DNA of 64,000 nucleotides, taken from positions 1,178,001 to 1,242,000 of the forward strand of contig NZ_CP123923.1 of NCBI RefSeq assembly GCF_030450125.1, written 5' to 3'. Below the pieces are notes generated by a model. That model was not told the DNA's origin, did not search any database, and saw only the letters and a program-made list of their open reading frames with translations. Shown here piece by piece: positions 52,058-59,802 of this stretch; positions within the stretch are counted from its first letter, which is position 1, and each line of letters begins with the position of its first letter. This DNA is from Streptomyces sp. WP-1 (GTDB lineage Bacteria; Actinomycetota; Actinomycetes; Streptomycetales; Streptomycetaceae). Made by a program: the position numbers and the translations under genes.

Positions 52058-53434
52058 CTACGAGGCGGCCCGCTCGGCCGGGGCGGTGGCGTCGGGGTGG
52101 GCCAGGCCCAGATGGTCGCGCAGGGTGGTGCCCTCGTAGTCGGCGCGGAAGACGCCCTGTTCCTGGAGGAGCGGGACCACCTTGTCGGCGAACGGGTCGA
52201 GGCCGCCCGGGGTGATGTGCGGGACGAGGATGAATCCGTCGGAGGCGTCCGCCTGCACGAACTCGTTGATGGTCCGGGCCACGGTGGCGGGGGCGCCCAC
52301 GAAGGTCTGCCGGTTGCCGGTGTTGATCACCAGATCGCGGATGGACCACTTGTTGGCCTCGGCCAGCTCCCGCCACTCGCGCGCGATGGCGACCGGGTCC
52401 CGGTACATCCGCACCTGGGCGCGGCCCCGGGAGATGTGCTCCTCGCTCACCAGCGGATCGATGTCGGGCAGCGGGCCCTCCGGGTCGTACCCCGACAGGT
52501 CCCGGTTCCAGACGAACTCCAGGTGCTTGAGCGCGGTGGCGCCGCTGACCTGCTGGCGGCGCACCTCGCGGGCGAGTTCGTCGGCCTCGGCGTCGGTGTC
52601 GCCGAGTACGAAGGTGGCGGCGGGCAGGATCAGCAACTGGTCCGGTCGGCGGCCGTACTTGGCGAGCCGGCCCTTGACGTCGGCGTAGAACGCCTGGCCC
52701 TCCTCCAGGTGGGAGTACCTGCTGAAGATGGCGTCCGCGCCGGCGGCGGCGAACTCCCGGCCCTCGTCGGAGTCGCCCGCCTGGAAGATCACCGGGCGGC
52801 CCTGCGGGGAGCGCGGCACGTTGAACCGGCCGTGGATGTCGAAGTGCTGCCCCCGGTGCACGAAGGCGCCGGCCCGCGCGTCCCGCAGGAAGGCGCCGGT
52901 GGCCCGGTCGGCGAGGATCTCGTCGCCGCGCCAGGAGTCGAACAGCTCGTGCGCGGTGGCCAGGAACTCCTTGGCGCGCGAATAGCGTTCCTCCTGCGGC
53001 AGAAACCCGCCGCGGCGGAAGTTCTCGCCGGTGAAGGCGTCCCAGGAGGTGACCACGTTCCACGCGGAGCGGCCGCCGGAGAGGTGGTCGAGGCTGGCGA
53101 ACTGGCGGGCCACCTCGTAGGGCTCGTTGAACGTGGAGTTGATGGTGCCGGTCAGGCCGAGCCGGTCGGTGACGGCGGCGAGCGCGGCCAGCACGGTGAA
53201 GGTGTCGGGGCGGCCGACCACGTCCAAGTCGTATATCCGACCGCCCTGTTCGCGCAGGCGCAGGCCCTCGGCGAGGAACAGGAAGTCGAACTTGGCGCGT
53301 TCGGCGGTGCGCGCGAAGTGCGCGAAGGAGCTGAACTCGATGTGGCTGCCGGCGGCCGGGTCGCTCCACACGGTGGTGTTGTTGACGCCGGGGAAGTGGG
53401 CGGCCAGATGGATCTGCTTCAGCGGCTTGCTCAT
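52058..53434 (-). CDS. FMNH2-dependent monooxygenase, NtaA/SnaA/DszA/SoxA family
   Basis: Two-component flavin monooxygenase (458 aa) of the luciferase-like superfamily. Diagnostic blocks: IHLAAHFPGVNNTTVW near residue 8, LFLAEGLRL near 52, DHLSGGRSAWNVVTSWD near 130 and RSPQGRPVIFQAGDSDEGREFAA near 220 (positions). Members oxidise organosulfur compounds, nitrilotriacetate or similar. ATG at 53434 (a 19-codon extension upstream is rejected). It follows the second luciferase-like gene by 20 bp in a unit headed by a leader peptide ORF, which supports desulfurisation as the role. Confidence 0.9.
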   Translation of the reverse strand: MSKPLKQIHLAAHFPGVNNTTVWSDPAAGSHIEFSSFAHFARTAERAKFDFLFLAEGLRLREQGGRIYDLDVVGRPDTFTVLAALAAVTDRLGLTGTINSTFNEPYEVARQFASLDHLSGGRSAWNVVTSWDAFTGENFRRGGFLPQEERYSRAKEFLATAHELFDSWRGDEILADRATGAFLRDARAGAFVHRGQHFDIHGRFNVPRSPQGRPVIFQAGDSDEGREFAAAGADAIFSRYSHLEEGQAFYADVKGRLAKYGRRPDQLLILPAATFVLGDTDAEADELAREVRRQQVSGATALKHLEFVWNRDLSGYDPEGPLPDIDPLVSEEHISRGRAQVRMYRDPVAIAREWRELAEANKWSIRDLVINTGNRQTFVGAPATVARTINEFVQADASDGFILVPHITPGGLDPFADKVVPLLQEQGVFRADYEGTTLRDHLGLAHPDATAPAERAAS

Positions 53435-53453
53435 GGTCGTACGGTCCTCCGGC

Positions 53454-54731
53454 TCAGACGGCGGTGGCCGCAGCGGCAGTGGCGGCGGCATAGCGGTTGG
53501 CGGGGCGGGCGAGGCCGAGCAGGCCGCGCAGGGTGTCCGCCTCGTAGGCGGTGCGGAACCGGTCCCGGCGCTGGAGTTCGGGCACCAGGTCGCGGCTGAT
53601 CCGGGGCAGGTCGTGCCCGGTGACGGCGGGCCGCAGCCGGAACCCGGTCAGCCCGGCGCCCGCCAACTCCTCCAAGACATCCGCGAGTTGGGCCGCCGTG
53701 CCGGTGAAGACCGAGGCGTCGCCGGTGTACGGCTCTCCCGCGAGCGCGTCCAGCCGCTGCCGCCGCGCCTCGGCCTCGCCCCGGCTGTCGTCCAGGAAGA
53801 CCAAAAGGTCCCCGAAGACATGCAGGGTCTCCCCCGCCCGCCCGGCGCTCTCCTGCTCGGCGCGGATCTCGGCCAGGATCGCGCGGGCGTGCTCGGCGTC
53901 GCGCGGGGTGACGTAGCCGACGTCGGCCTGCCGGGCCAGCAGCCGGTACGGCACGGTGTCGTGGGCGAGCGCGGTGACCGGCGGCTGCCCCTGGGGCGGG
54001 CGGGGTGTGATGGAGGGGCCCTTGACGCTGAAGAAGCGGCCCTCGAAGTCGATGTAGTGCAGCTTGTCCCGGTCGACGAACCGGCCGGTCGCGCGGTCGC
54101 GGATCTCGGCGTCGTCCTCCCAGCTGTCCCAGAGCCTGCGCACCACCTCCACGTAGTCGGCGGCCTCGTCGAACAGGTCGGTGACCAGGCCCCGCGCGTC
54201 CGGGCTGTCGTAGGCCCGGATCCGCTCGACACCGCGGCGGCCGAAGTGGTCGGCCTCGTCCGGCCGGGCGGTGATCCGCACCCGCAGCCCGGCACGGCCG
54301 GTGCTGACGTAGTCGAGGGTGGCGATCGCCTTGGAGATGTGGAACGGCTCGGTGTGGGTGGCCACCACGGTCGGGACCAGGCCGATGTGCCGGGTGAGCG
54401 GGGCGACGCGGGAGGCGACGAGCACCGCGTCGAGCCGGCCGCGTACCTGGTCGGTGCGGTCGTCGGGCTCCAGCAGGTGCGAGGACTGCGGGCCGAGGCC
54501 GTCCTCGATGGTCACGAAGTCGAGCAGGCCGCGCTCGGCCTCGGCGACCTGGTCGGCCCAGTATCCGGCGGTGAACAGCTCCCCGGGGCGGGCGACGGGC
54601 TCGCGCCAGGAGGCGGGGTGCCAGCCGGTGCCGTCGAGGGCGGCGGCGAGGTGCAGGCGGGCGTCGGAGTGGGGGGCGGGGTGGGCGTGGGGATGGGCGT
54701 CGGGGTGAGTGGAAGAGCTGGCAGAGGACAC
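53454..54731 (-). CDS. Luciferase-like (LLM) flavin-dependent oxidoreductase
   Basis: A 425-aa LLM-class flavoprotein with a His-rich start (THPDAHPHAHPAPH). Conserved regions: VEAERGLLDFVTIEDGLG near residue 65, SRVAPLTRHIGLVPTVVATH near 107 and PPQGQPPVTALAHDTV near 245 (as block positions). Probably pairs functionally with the adjacent DszA-like monooxygenase in oxidising a sulfur or sulfonate compound; reduced flavin would come from a reductase encoded elsewhere. GTG at 54731. Leader peptide ORF 1 lies 130 bp upstream. Confidence 0.88.
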   Translation of the reverse strand: MSSASSSTHPDAHPHAHPAPHSDARLHLAAALDGTGWHPASWREPVARPGELFTAGYWADQVAEAERGLLDFVTIEDGLGPQSSHLLEPDDRTDQVRGRLDAVLVASRVAPLTRHIGLVPTVVATHTEPFHISKAIATLDYVSTGRAGLRVRITARPDEADHFGRRGVERIRAYDSPDARGLVTDLFDEAADYVEVVRRLWDSWEDDAEIRDRATGRFVDRDKLHYIDFEGRFFSVKGPSITPRPPQGQPPVTALAHDTVPYRLLARQADVGYVTPRDAEHARAILAEIRAEQESAGRAGETLHVFGDLLVFLDDSRGEAEARRQRLDALAGEPYTGDASVFTGTAAQLADVLEELAGAGLTGFRLRPAVTGHDLPRISRDLVPELQRRDRFRTAYEADTLRGLLGLARPANRYAAATAAAATAV

Positions 54732-54860
54732 GGGTTGGCGCCTTCCTGGGTGTCCGTACGAGGGCGCGCCGGGCCGCGCCGGGGGCGGGGCACGGCGGCG
54801 GGCGGGCGCGGCGGGACGAAGGGATCCGCGCGGCCGCGGGGACCGGGCAGAGGGGGAGCG

Positions 54861-54983
54861 TCAGGAGCGACAGAGCGCGCCGGCCACGCGCTGGAGGTCG
54901 ATATGGGGCCGGGAGTGCAGCACGGTGGAACGGGCGGTGCGCAGGACGCGCGCGCACGGGAGGCGCCTCGGGTCCCCGGTCAT
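54861..54983 (-). CDS. Leader peptide ORF 1 (sulfur attenuator type)
   Basis: A 40-codon ORF with a clear GGAGGT ribosome binding site 7 bp before its ATG. It ends HSRPHIDLQRVAGALCRS, with a Cys codon three residues from the stop. Short actinobacterial ORFs of this kind are commonly annotated as putative leader peptides. The stop is 130 bp before the monooxygenase GTG, a distance suitable for Cys-responsive attenuation. Two relatives head the next two units upstream (58.2 and 59.6 kb). Confidence 0.7.
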   Translation of the reverse strand: MTGDPRRLPCARVLRTARSTVLHSRPHIDLQRVAGALCRS

Positions 54984-55123
54984 CTCCGCCACCTCCGTCC
55001 ACCGCGCTCGGCGGGCCGCGTGCACGGCGGCCGCGCCCATCTCGTCATGAGGCACAACGCCCCGGCCCCACTCGGTGTTCCCGGCCGCGTGGGGCGGCCG
55101 CGGGAGATGTTGTGGCCGGCCGC
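54984..55123. other. Upstream region of leader peptide ORF 1
   Basis: About 140 bp between leader ORF 1 and the stop of the lipoprotein gene (same strand). It should hold the promoter of the monooxygenase unit; no consensus -35/-10 pair stands out. It contains a GGCCGCGTGGGGCGGCC-like GC dyad near 55081 that may terminate the importer operon. Confidence 0.35.
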
Positions 55124-56143
55124 TCAGGAATCGCTGAGCGGCAGTCCGGGCGGGTTGACCTCGGACTTCGCCACGGCCTCGTCGGAAAGGTTGTACGCGG
55201 CCAGCCACTTCGCGTACTGACCGCTCTCGATCAGGTGGTTGATGGCGTCCGCGAGGGGCTTGGCGAGGCCGCTGTTCTTCTTCGTGGTGGCCGCGATCAG
55301 CCCCTGCAGGCTCGCGCCCGCCCCGGAGTAGGTGCCCGCGCTGCGGGTCGGGTCCGGCGACTTCGCGGTCTGGGTGACGTGGTAGGCGACACCGGGGTTG
55401 GCCGCGAAGTAGGCGTCGATCCGGCCGCCGGACAGCGCCAGATAGGTGGCGTTCTTGCTGGCGTAGTGCTTGACGGTGAGGTTCTTGCCCTCGGCCTTCA
55501 GCTTGCTCTGCCACTCCAGGAGGATCTTCTCCTGGTTGGTGCCGTTGTCGACGGCGACGGTCTTCCCGGCGAGGTTCTCGTAGTTCCCGCCGAAATTCCA
55601 GGTGCTCCTCTTCAGCACCTCGAAGCCCACGTTGTCCTTGCGGTACGAGGCGAAGTCGTACTTCTTCTTGCGTTCCTCGGTGTCGGTGATGTTCGCGAAG
55701 CCGACGTCGGCCTTGCCGCTGTCGATGCCGACGAACATGTTCTCCCAGGTGGCGTTGGCCAGTCGGGGCTTGAGGCCGAGGACCGCGGCGACGAGGCGGC
55801 CGAAGTCGGGCTCGGCACCGGTGAGGGTCTTCTGGTCGCCGCCGATGTAGGCGAGCGGCGGGAAGCCGTCGGGCAGCGCGCCCACGACGATGTTCAGGGT
55901 GCCCCGCGCGCGGACGGCGGCGGGCAGTTCGGCGTTGAGCGACTTGACCTCGGAGACCTTCAACTCGGTCTGTCTGGCGGCGCCGTTGGACACCCGGCCC
56001 ACGGTCACCGTGCCCGCGGCGTCGGTCGTGGTGGCCGCGTCGCTGCTGCCGCCGCAGGCGGCGAGGGTGCCGGCGAGGGAGGCGGCCACGGTGGCCGCGG
56101 ACAGACCGCGTATCAGGCTGCGTCGGGTGGGGTGGCTGGGCAT
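55124..56143 (-). CDS. ABC transporter substrate-binding lipoprotein, polar amino acid type
   Basis: Extracellular solute receptor (339 aa). N-terminus TRRSLIRGLSAATVAASLAG has a twin-arginine and hydrophobic core followed by the lipobox LAAC near residue 29, so it is a lipoprotein, perhaps Tat-exported. The mature part has the family-3 solute-binding pattern (GADFGRLVAAVLGLKPRL-like and GIDSGKADVGFANITDTEERKKKYDF near 165, by position). Likely binds cystine, another sulfur amino acid or a similar compound, as suggested by the adjacent leader peptides and monooxygenases. Last gene of the importer operon. Confidence 0.9.
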   Translation of the reverse strand: MPSHPTRRSLIRGLSAATVAASLAGTLAACGGSSDAATTTDAAGTVTVGRVSNGAARQTELKVSEVKSLNAELPAAVRARGTLNIVVGALPDGFPPLAYIGGDQKTLTGAEPDFGRLVAAVLGLKPRLANATWENMFVGIDSGKADVGFANITDTEERKKKYDFASYRKDNVGFEVLKRSTWNFGGNYENLAGKTVAVDNGTNQEKILLEWQSKLKAEGKNLTVKHYASKNATYLALSGGRIDAYFAANPGVAYHVTQTAKSPDPTRSAGTYSGAGASLQGLIAATTKKNSGLAKPLADAINHLIESGQYAKWLAAYNLSDEAVAKSEVNPPGLPLSDS

Positions 56144-56224
56144 GGCTGTCCTTGTCGTTCGATGGTGCGTCTGCGGAGAGCGGAGAACGGAGAGGGAAAG
56201 GTGGGAGGAGAGGGGGCGGCGGGT

Positions 56225-57019
56225 TCAGAGGACCTTGGCGAGGAAGTCCCGGGTGCGGGGGTGCCGAGGGCGGTCCAACACCTCGGCGGGCGGGCCTTGT
56301 TCGACGATCCGGCCGCCGTCGATGAAGACGATCCGGTCGGCGACCTCGCGGGCGAAGCCGATCTCATGGGTGACGATGACCAGCGTGGTGCCGCTGGTGG
56401 CGAGGTCCTTGATGACGGACAGGACCTCGCCGACGAGTTCCGGGTCGAGCGCGGAGGTCGGCTCGTCGAAGAGGATGATGCCGGGGCGCAGCGCGAGGGC
56501 GCGGGCGATGGCGACGCGCTGCTGCTGGCCGCCGGAGAGCTGGCGCGGGTAGGCGCCGGTGCGCTCGCCCAGGCCGACCCGGGTGAGCAGCTCCCGGGCG
56601 AGTTCCCGTGCTTCGGCCTTGCCGAGGCGGCCGGTGGCGACGGGTGCGGCGGCCACGTTGTCGAGGACGGTCAGATGCGGGAAGAGGTTGAAGTTCTGGA
56701 AGACGAACCCGATCCGGCCGCGCTGGGCCAGGATCGCGCGCTCGCCCAGCTCCTTGAGCCGGCCGCCCACGCTGCGGACGCCGATGAGTTCGCCGCCGAC
56801 GCTGACATGGCCGATCTCGGGCTTCTCCAGGTGGTTGATGACCCGCAGCAGCGTGGACTTGCCGGAGCCCGAGGGCCCGATGACGACGGTGACCTCGCCG
56901 GGGCGGACGGTCAGGTCGATGCCGTCCAGGACGCGGTGGGTGCCGTACCACTTGTGGACGTCGTGCACCTCCAGCGCGGCCGGGACCGTCTCCTGGGCGG
57001 TGGTGGCGGTGGCGGTCAT
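56225..57019 (-). CDS. ABC transporter ATP-binding protein, polar amino acid type
   Basis: ATPase subunit (264 aa) of the GlnQ/ArtP type. Walker A IGPSGSGKST near residue 48, signature LSGGQQQRVAIARAL near 160, Walker B IILFDEPTSALDPE near 180 and H-loop VIVTHEIGFAREVAD near 212. ATG at 57019 overlaps the permease stop (ATGA). Powers the importer formed with the adjacent permease and the lipoprotein. Confidence 0.95.
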   Translation of the reverse strand: MTATATTAQETVPAALEVHDVHKWYGTHRVLDGIDLTVRPGEVTVVIGPSGSGKSTLLRVINHLEKPEIGHVSVGGELIGVRSVGGRLKELGERAILAQRGRIGFVFQNFNLFPHLTVLDNVAAAPVATGRLGKAEARELARELLTRVGLGERTGAYPRQLSGGQQQRVAIARALALRPGIILFDEPTSALDPELVGEVLSVIKDLATSGTTLVIVTHEIGFAREVADRIVFIDGGRIVEQGPPAEVLDRPRHPRTRDFLAKVL

Positions 57020-57996
57020 ACGGCGGCCTCCCTGCGCAGCCGGGCCCGGAACGCGGTGAGGCCGGCGCGTGCCTTCTGGAGCGGGGTCGGCGGCAGGGTG
57101 CGGGTGGCACCCCGGGCGAAGTACCGCTCGACGTAGAACTGGACGACGGAGACGGCGCTGGTGAGGATCAGGTACCAGACGGTGGCGACCAGCAGCAGCG
57201 GCACGATGTCGCCGGGGTAGGTGCTGCCCATGGTCTGCACGGAGCCGAACAGGTCGAGCAGCGACACGTAGAACACCAGGGACGTGCTCTTGACCAGGCC
57301 GATGAGCTGGTTGACGTAGTTGGGCGTGATGGAGCGCAGCGCCTGCGGCAGCACGATCCGGGTGAACTGGTAGCCCTTGGGCAGGCCGAGCGCGGCGGCC
57401 GCCTCGTGCTGGCCCTGGTCGACGGAGAGCAGCCCGCCGCGCACCACTTCGGCCGCGTACGCCGCCTCGTTGAGGCCGAGTCCGATGACGGCGACCGTCA
57501 TGTCGGTGGCGAGCCTGGACTCGTCGAAGGTGACGAAGGCGGGTCCGAAGGGGATGCCGAGGCTCAATGTCCTGTACAGCGCGGAGAAGTTGTAGAGGAA
57601 GATCAGTACGACGATCAGCGGCACGGAGCGGAACAGCCAGGTGTAGGTCCAGCTGACGGCGCGCAGCACCGGGCTCCCGGACTGCCGCGCGAGGGCCAGC
57701 AGCACGCCTCCGGCCAAGCCCAGCAGGGCGCTCAGGGCGGCGACTTCGAGGGTGACGAGGAGACCGTTCAGGACCGTGGGCCGCAGGAACCAGTAGCGGA
57801 AGCGGTCCCACTGGTAGAACGGGTTGGTGGCCAGGCCGTGCGCGATCTGGGCGACGACCACCAGGACGACGGCGGTGGCGATCCACCGGCCGGGCCGGCG
57901 CAGCGGCTGGACGCGCTGTGCGGCGAGGGGTCTGGACGGCTCTGCGGCGGGCGGCGCCTCGGCGAGCGAGACGGCGGCGCCTGGGGGTTGGCTCAT
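57016..57996 (-). CDS. ABC transporter permease, polar amino acid type (HisM family)
   Basis: Membrane subunit (326 aa) with about six helices. The conserved EAA loop is present near residue 205: LNEAAYAAEVVRGGLLSV followed by GQHEAAAALGLPKGYQF (block positions). An N-terminal extension of about 45 residues precedes the first helix. ATG at 57996. The gene is preceded by a 220-bp leader region with leader peptide ORF 2 and a consensus promoter, so the importer operon is probably regulated by attenuation. Confidence 0.94.
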   Translation of the reverse strand: MSQPPGAAVSLAEAPPAAEPSRPLAAQRVQPLRRPGRWIATAVVLVVVAQIAHGLATNPFYQWDRFRYWFLRPTVLNGLLVTLEVAALSALLGLAGGVLLALARQSGSPVLRAVSWTYTWLFRSVPLIVVLIFLYNFSALYRTLSLGIPFGPAFVTFDESRLATDMTVAVIGLGLNEAAYAAEVVRGGLLSVDQGQHEAAAALGLPKGYQFTRIVLPQALRSITPNYVNQLIGLVKSTSLVFYVSLLDLFGSVQTMGSTYPGDIVPLLLVATVWYLILTSAVSVVQFYVERYFARGATRTLPPTPLQKARAGLTAFRARLRREAAV

Positions 57997-58219
57997 GGCG
58001 GGCTCCGGCGAGGGGCGGGGCGTGACGGGAAGGAGCGGGGGGTGCGGGGTACGACGGACCGGGCCGCGGCCCGCCGCCCGGCTCGGGGCGTGCGGCGGGA
58101 CGCGCCGGAACGCGCGGCAACGGGAGGGGAGTTGATCCGGGGAGCGGGAAGCGGGGCGGGCCGCTGAGGCGGCGGGCCCGATGTCCGGGGCTACGGCCGC
58201 CGGGGCGTGGCGGTGGAAA

Positions 58220-58369
58220 TCAGCCCCGGCAGCCGCGGATCGCGCCCGGCGCGGTACACAGCGCGCTGCTGACGCGCAGCAGGTCGACGGCGCGGTCGGC
58301 GACCAGGGCGGTGCGCGGCGGTACGCAGCCCTGGGGGCGGCTCGGGGCCGTCCGGGGAGCTGCGTACAT
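58220..58369 (-). CDS. Leader peptide ORF 2 (sulfur attenuator type)
   Basis: A 49-codon ORF (ATG 58369, AGGTGA upstream) containing VDLLRVSSALCTAPG, a conserved leader-type block with a Cys codon, plus two further Cys codons (RPQGCV and RGCRG). Its stop is about 220 bp before the ABC permease. It shares an exact 20-bp segment, GCGCTGCTGACGCGCAGCAG on the plus strand (58263-58282), with leader 3. Confidence 0.7.
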   Translation of the reverse strand: MYAAPRTAPSRPQGCVPPRTALVADRAVDLLRVSSALCTAPGAIRGCRG

Positions 58370-58525
58370 GGCGTCACCTGTCACTGTCATGGCCCCGTGG
58401 GGCCTCGCGCTTACCGAAGTCGTCGTCCGGTCCGGTCGTCACCTGGGGCACCCCACCGCGTCGCGAGGGTTGCCGGTCAGCGAGCCAGGGCTTGGCGCTG
58501 ACGCTCTTGACCGCATCTGAGCCGC

Positions 58526-58555
58526 AAGTAATCCAGTCGGCGCCGCGAATGTCAA
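58526..58555 (-). promoter_or_regulatory. Consensus-like promoter for leader 2 and importer operon
   Basis: Minus strand -35 TTGACA (58555-58550), 18-bp spacer, -10 TTACTT (58531-58526). It is placed about 160 bp before leader peptide ORF 2. The -35 is a perfect match, rare in this DNA. Confidence 0.55.
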
Positions 58556-58591
58556 CGTCCGTCCGTCATGTGGACATCCCCGGGACCGATC

Positions 58592-59482
58592 TCACCTGCG
58601 GAAAGTGTCCGGGGAGTCGGTCGCGTGGGCCGCCCAGTCCAGGATCTGGACGGCGGCTCCGGCGGCCTCCAGGCCCCGGCACCGGCCCTGGTGGCGGCGT
58701 GCGATGCCGTCGAGGTCGAGGTGGCGGCCGAAGGCGGGGTGGCCGGCGAGGCGGCGGGCGTAGGACCACAGGGCCCGGTGCTCGGCGATGCGCTGCACGG
58801 CGGACGCGTCGAGGTGGCAGCGGTGCACCAGGTCCAACTGCACCAGGGACACCCAGAGTTCGACGTCGGCGGCGGTGAGCCTGCCGTCGGCCAGGTACTC
58901 CTCCCCCGCCAGCCGCTGCTCCAGCCGGTCCAGGGTGTCCAGCAGTACGTCGAGCGCGGCGGCCCGCTCCGCCGGGCCGGCGCCGGCCCGTCCGGCGCGC
59001 TGGGCGGCCTCCTCGATGCCCTCGGCGCACATCCGATCGACGGCCTCGATCACGGACTCCTGGCCGGGCGGGAACAGGGGGTTCTCGCAGGTGCGCGGGA
59101 AGCGGTCCAGGTCGCGCAGGATGTCACGGGTGTGGGTGCTGACGATGCGTCCGGACCAGTCGTCGCTGAGCACGGGGGCGAGCGCCGGGCCCCGGTAGTG
59201 GTGGGCGCTGGCCTCGTACAGCGGGCGCAGTTGGGCGTGGCCGCCGTCGTGGCCGTCCGGGAGGGCGGGCAGGAAGGTGACCGGACAGCTGTCGTCCAGG
59301 CCGAGCAGGGCGTGGCCGACGGCGAGGCGCAGCCCCTCGGGACAGGCGGTGGACAGGTGCAGGCGGTAGCGGTGGGGCACGGCGTAGTGGCCGCTGCGCG
59401 CGTCACGGCCGAGCCGGCCCCGGAAGTCGGGCGCGGTGACGCGATGGGCGGGTGGGACGGCGGCGAGCGGAGTGATGGACAT
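58592..59482 (-). CDS. Glutathione S-transferase-like protein (glutathionyl-hydroquinone reductase family)
   Basis: A 296-aa protein aligned with Xi-class GS-hydroquinone reductases: LRPLYEASAHHYRGPALAPVL near residue 85 and RIVSTHTRDILRDL near 112, then a helical C-terminal GST domain (LAGEEYLADGRLTAADVELW near 195; block positions). The usual active-site CPWxHR is replaced by ACPEGLRLA near 47. Actinomycetes mostly make mycothiol rather than glutathione, so the true thiol partner is open. Its unit is headed by leader peptide ORF 3, tying it to sulfur metabolism. Confidence 0.85.
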   Translation of the reverse strand: MSITPLAAVPPAHRVTAPDFRGRLGRDARSGHYAVPHRYRLHLSTACPEGLRLAVGHALLGLDDSCPVTFLPALPDGHDGGHAQLRPLYEASAHHYRGPALAPVLSDDWSGRIVSTHTRDILRDLDRFPRTCENPLFPPGQESVIEAVDRMCAEGIEEAAQRAGRAGAGPAERAAALDVLLDTLDRLEQRLAGEEYLADGRLTAADVELWVSLVQLDLVHRCHLDASAVQRIAEHRALWSYARRLAGHPAFGRHLDLDGIARRHQGRCRGLEAAGAAVQILDWAAHATDSPDTFRR

Positions 59483-59580
59483 GCGTCTCCCCGGGTCGTG
59501 GGCGTACGAGGGCGCGTCGGCGGGAGCAGTCGGACGGCGGCCGCGAGGGCCGGATCGGCGAAGGGGCGCGGTTCAGCGCG

Positions 59581-59703
59581 TCAGCGCGGGTCGCCCAGGG
59601 CGCTGCTGACGCGCAGCAGATCGATGTGCCGGCGGGAGGTGAGCAGCGGGGTGCGCGTCGGCGTCCGGCCCGCTCGGCCGGTGACCGCTTCGAGGCGCGC
59701 CAT
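59581..59703 (-). CDS. Leader peptide ORF 3 (lacks the Cys codon)
   Basis: A 40-codon ORF (ATG 59703, AGGTAGGG upstream) ending SRRHIDLLRVSSALGDPR. The block is nearly identical to leader 2, but the Cys codon is replaced by Gly (GGC). The exact 20-bp segment GCGCTGCTGACGCGCAGCAG is shared with leader 2 (59600-59619 here). It lies about 98 bp before the GST-like gene. Confidence 0.65.
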   Translation of the reverse strand: MARLEAVTGRAGRTPTRTPLLTSRRHIDLLRVSSALGDPR

Positions 59704-59738
59704 GTTCCCTACCTGTTCACTAGGATTCCCTGCCAGGA

Positions 59739-59767
59739 AGTCTCGATCCCCCTCGGCCCGGCGTCAA
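59739..59767 (-). promoter_or_regulatory. Promoter for leader 3 and the GST-like gene
   Basis: Minus strand -35 TTGACG (59767-59762), 17-bp spacer, -10 GAGACT (59744-59739), about 36 bp before the leader ATG. It fits the vegetative sigma consensus reasonably. It also lies in the short gap next to the NCS1 permease 3' end. Confidence 0.55.
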
Positions 59768-59802
59768 GAGGGTGTCCACCGCCGGGAACGGGGAACCGCC
59801 GC

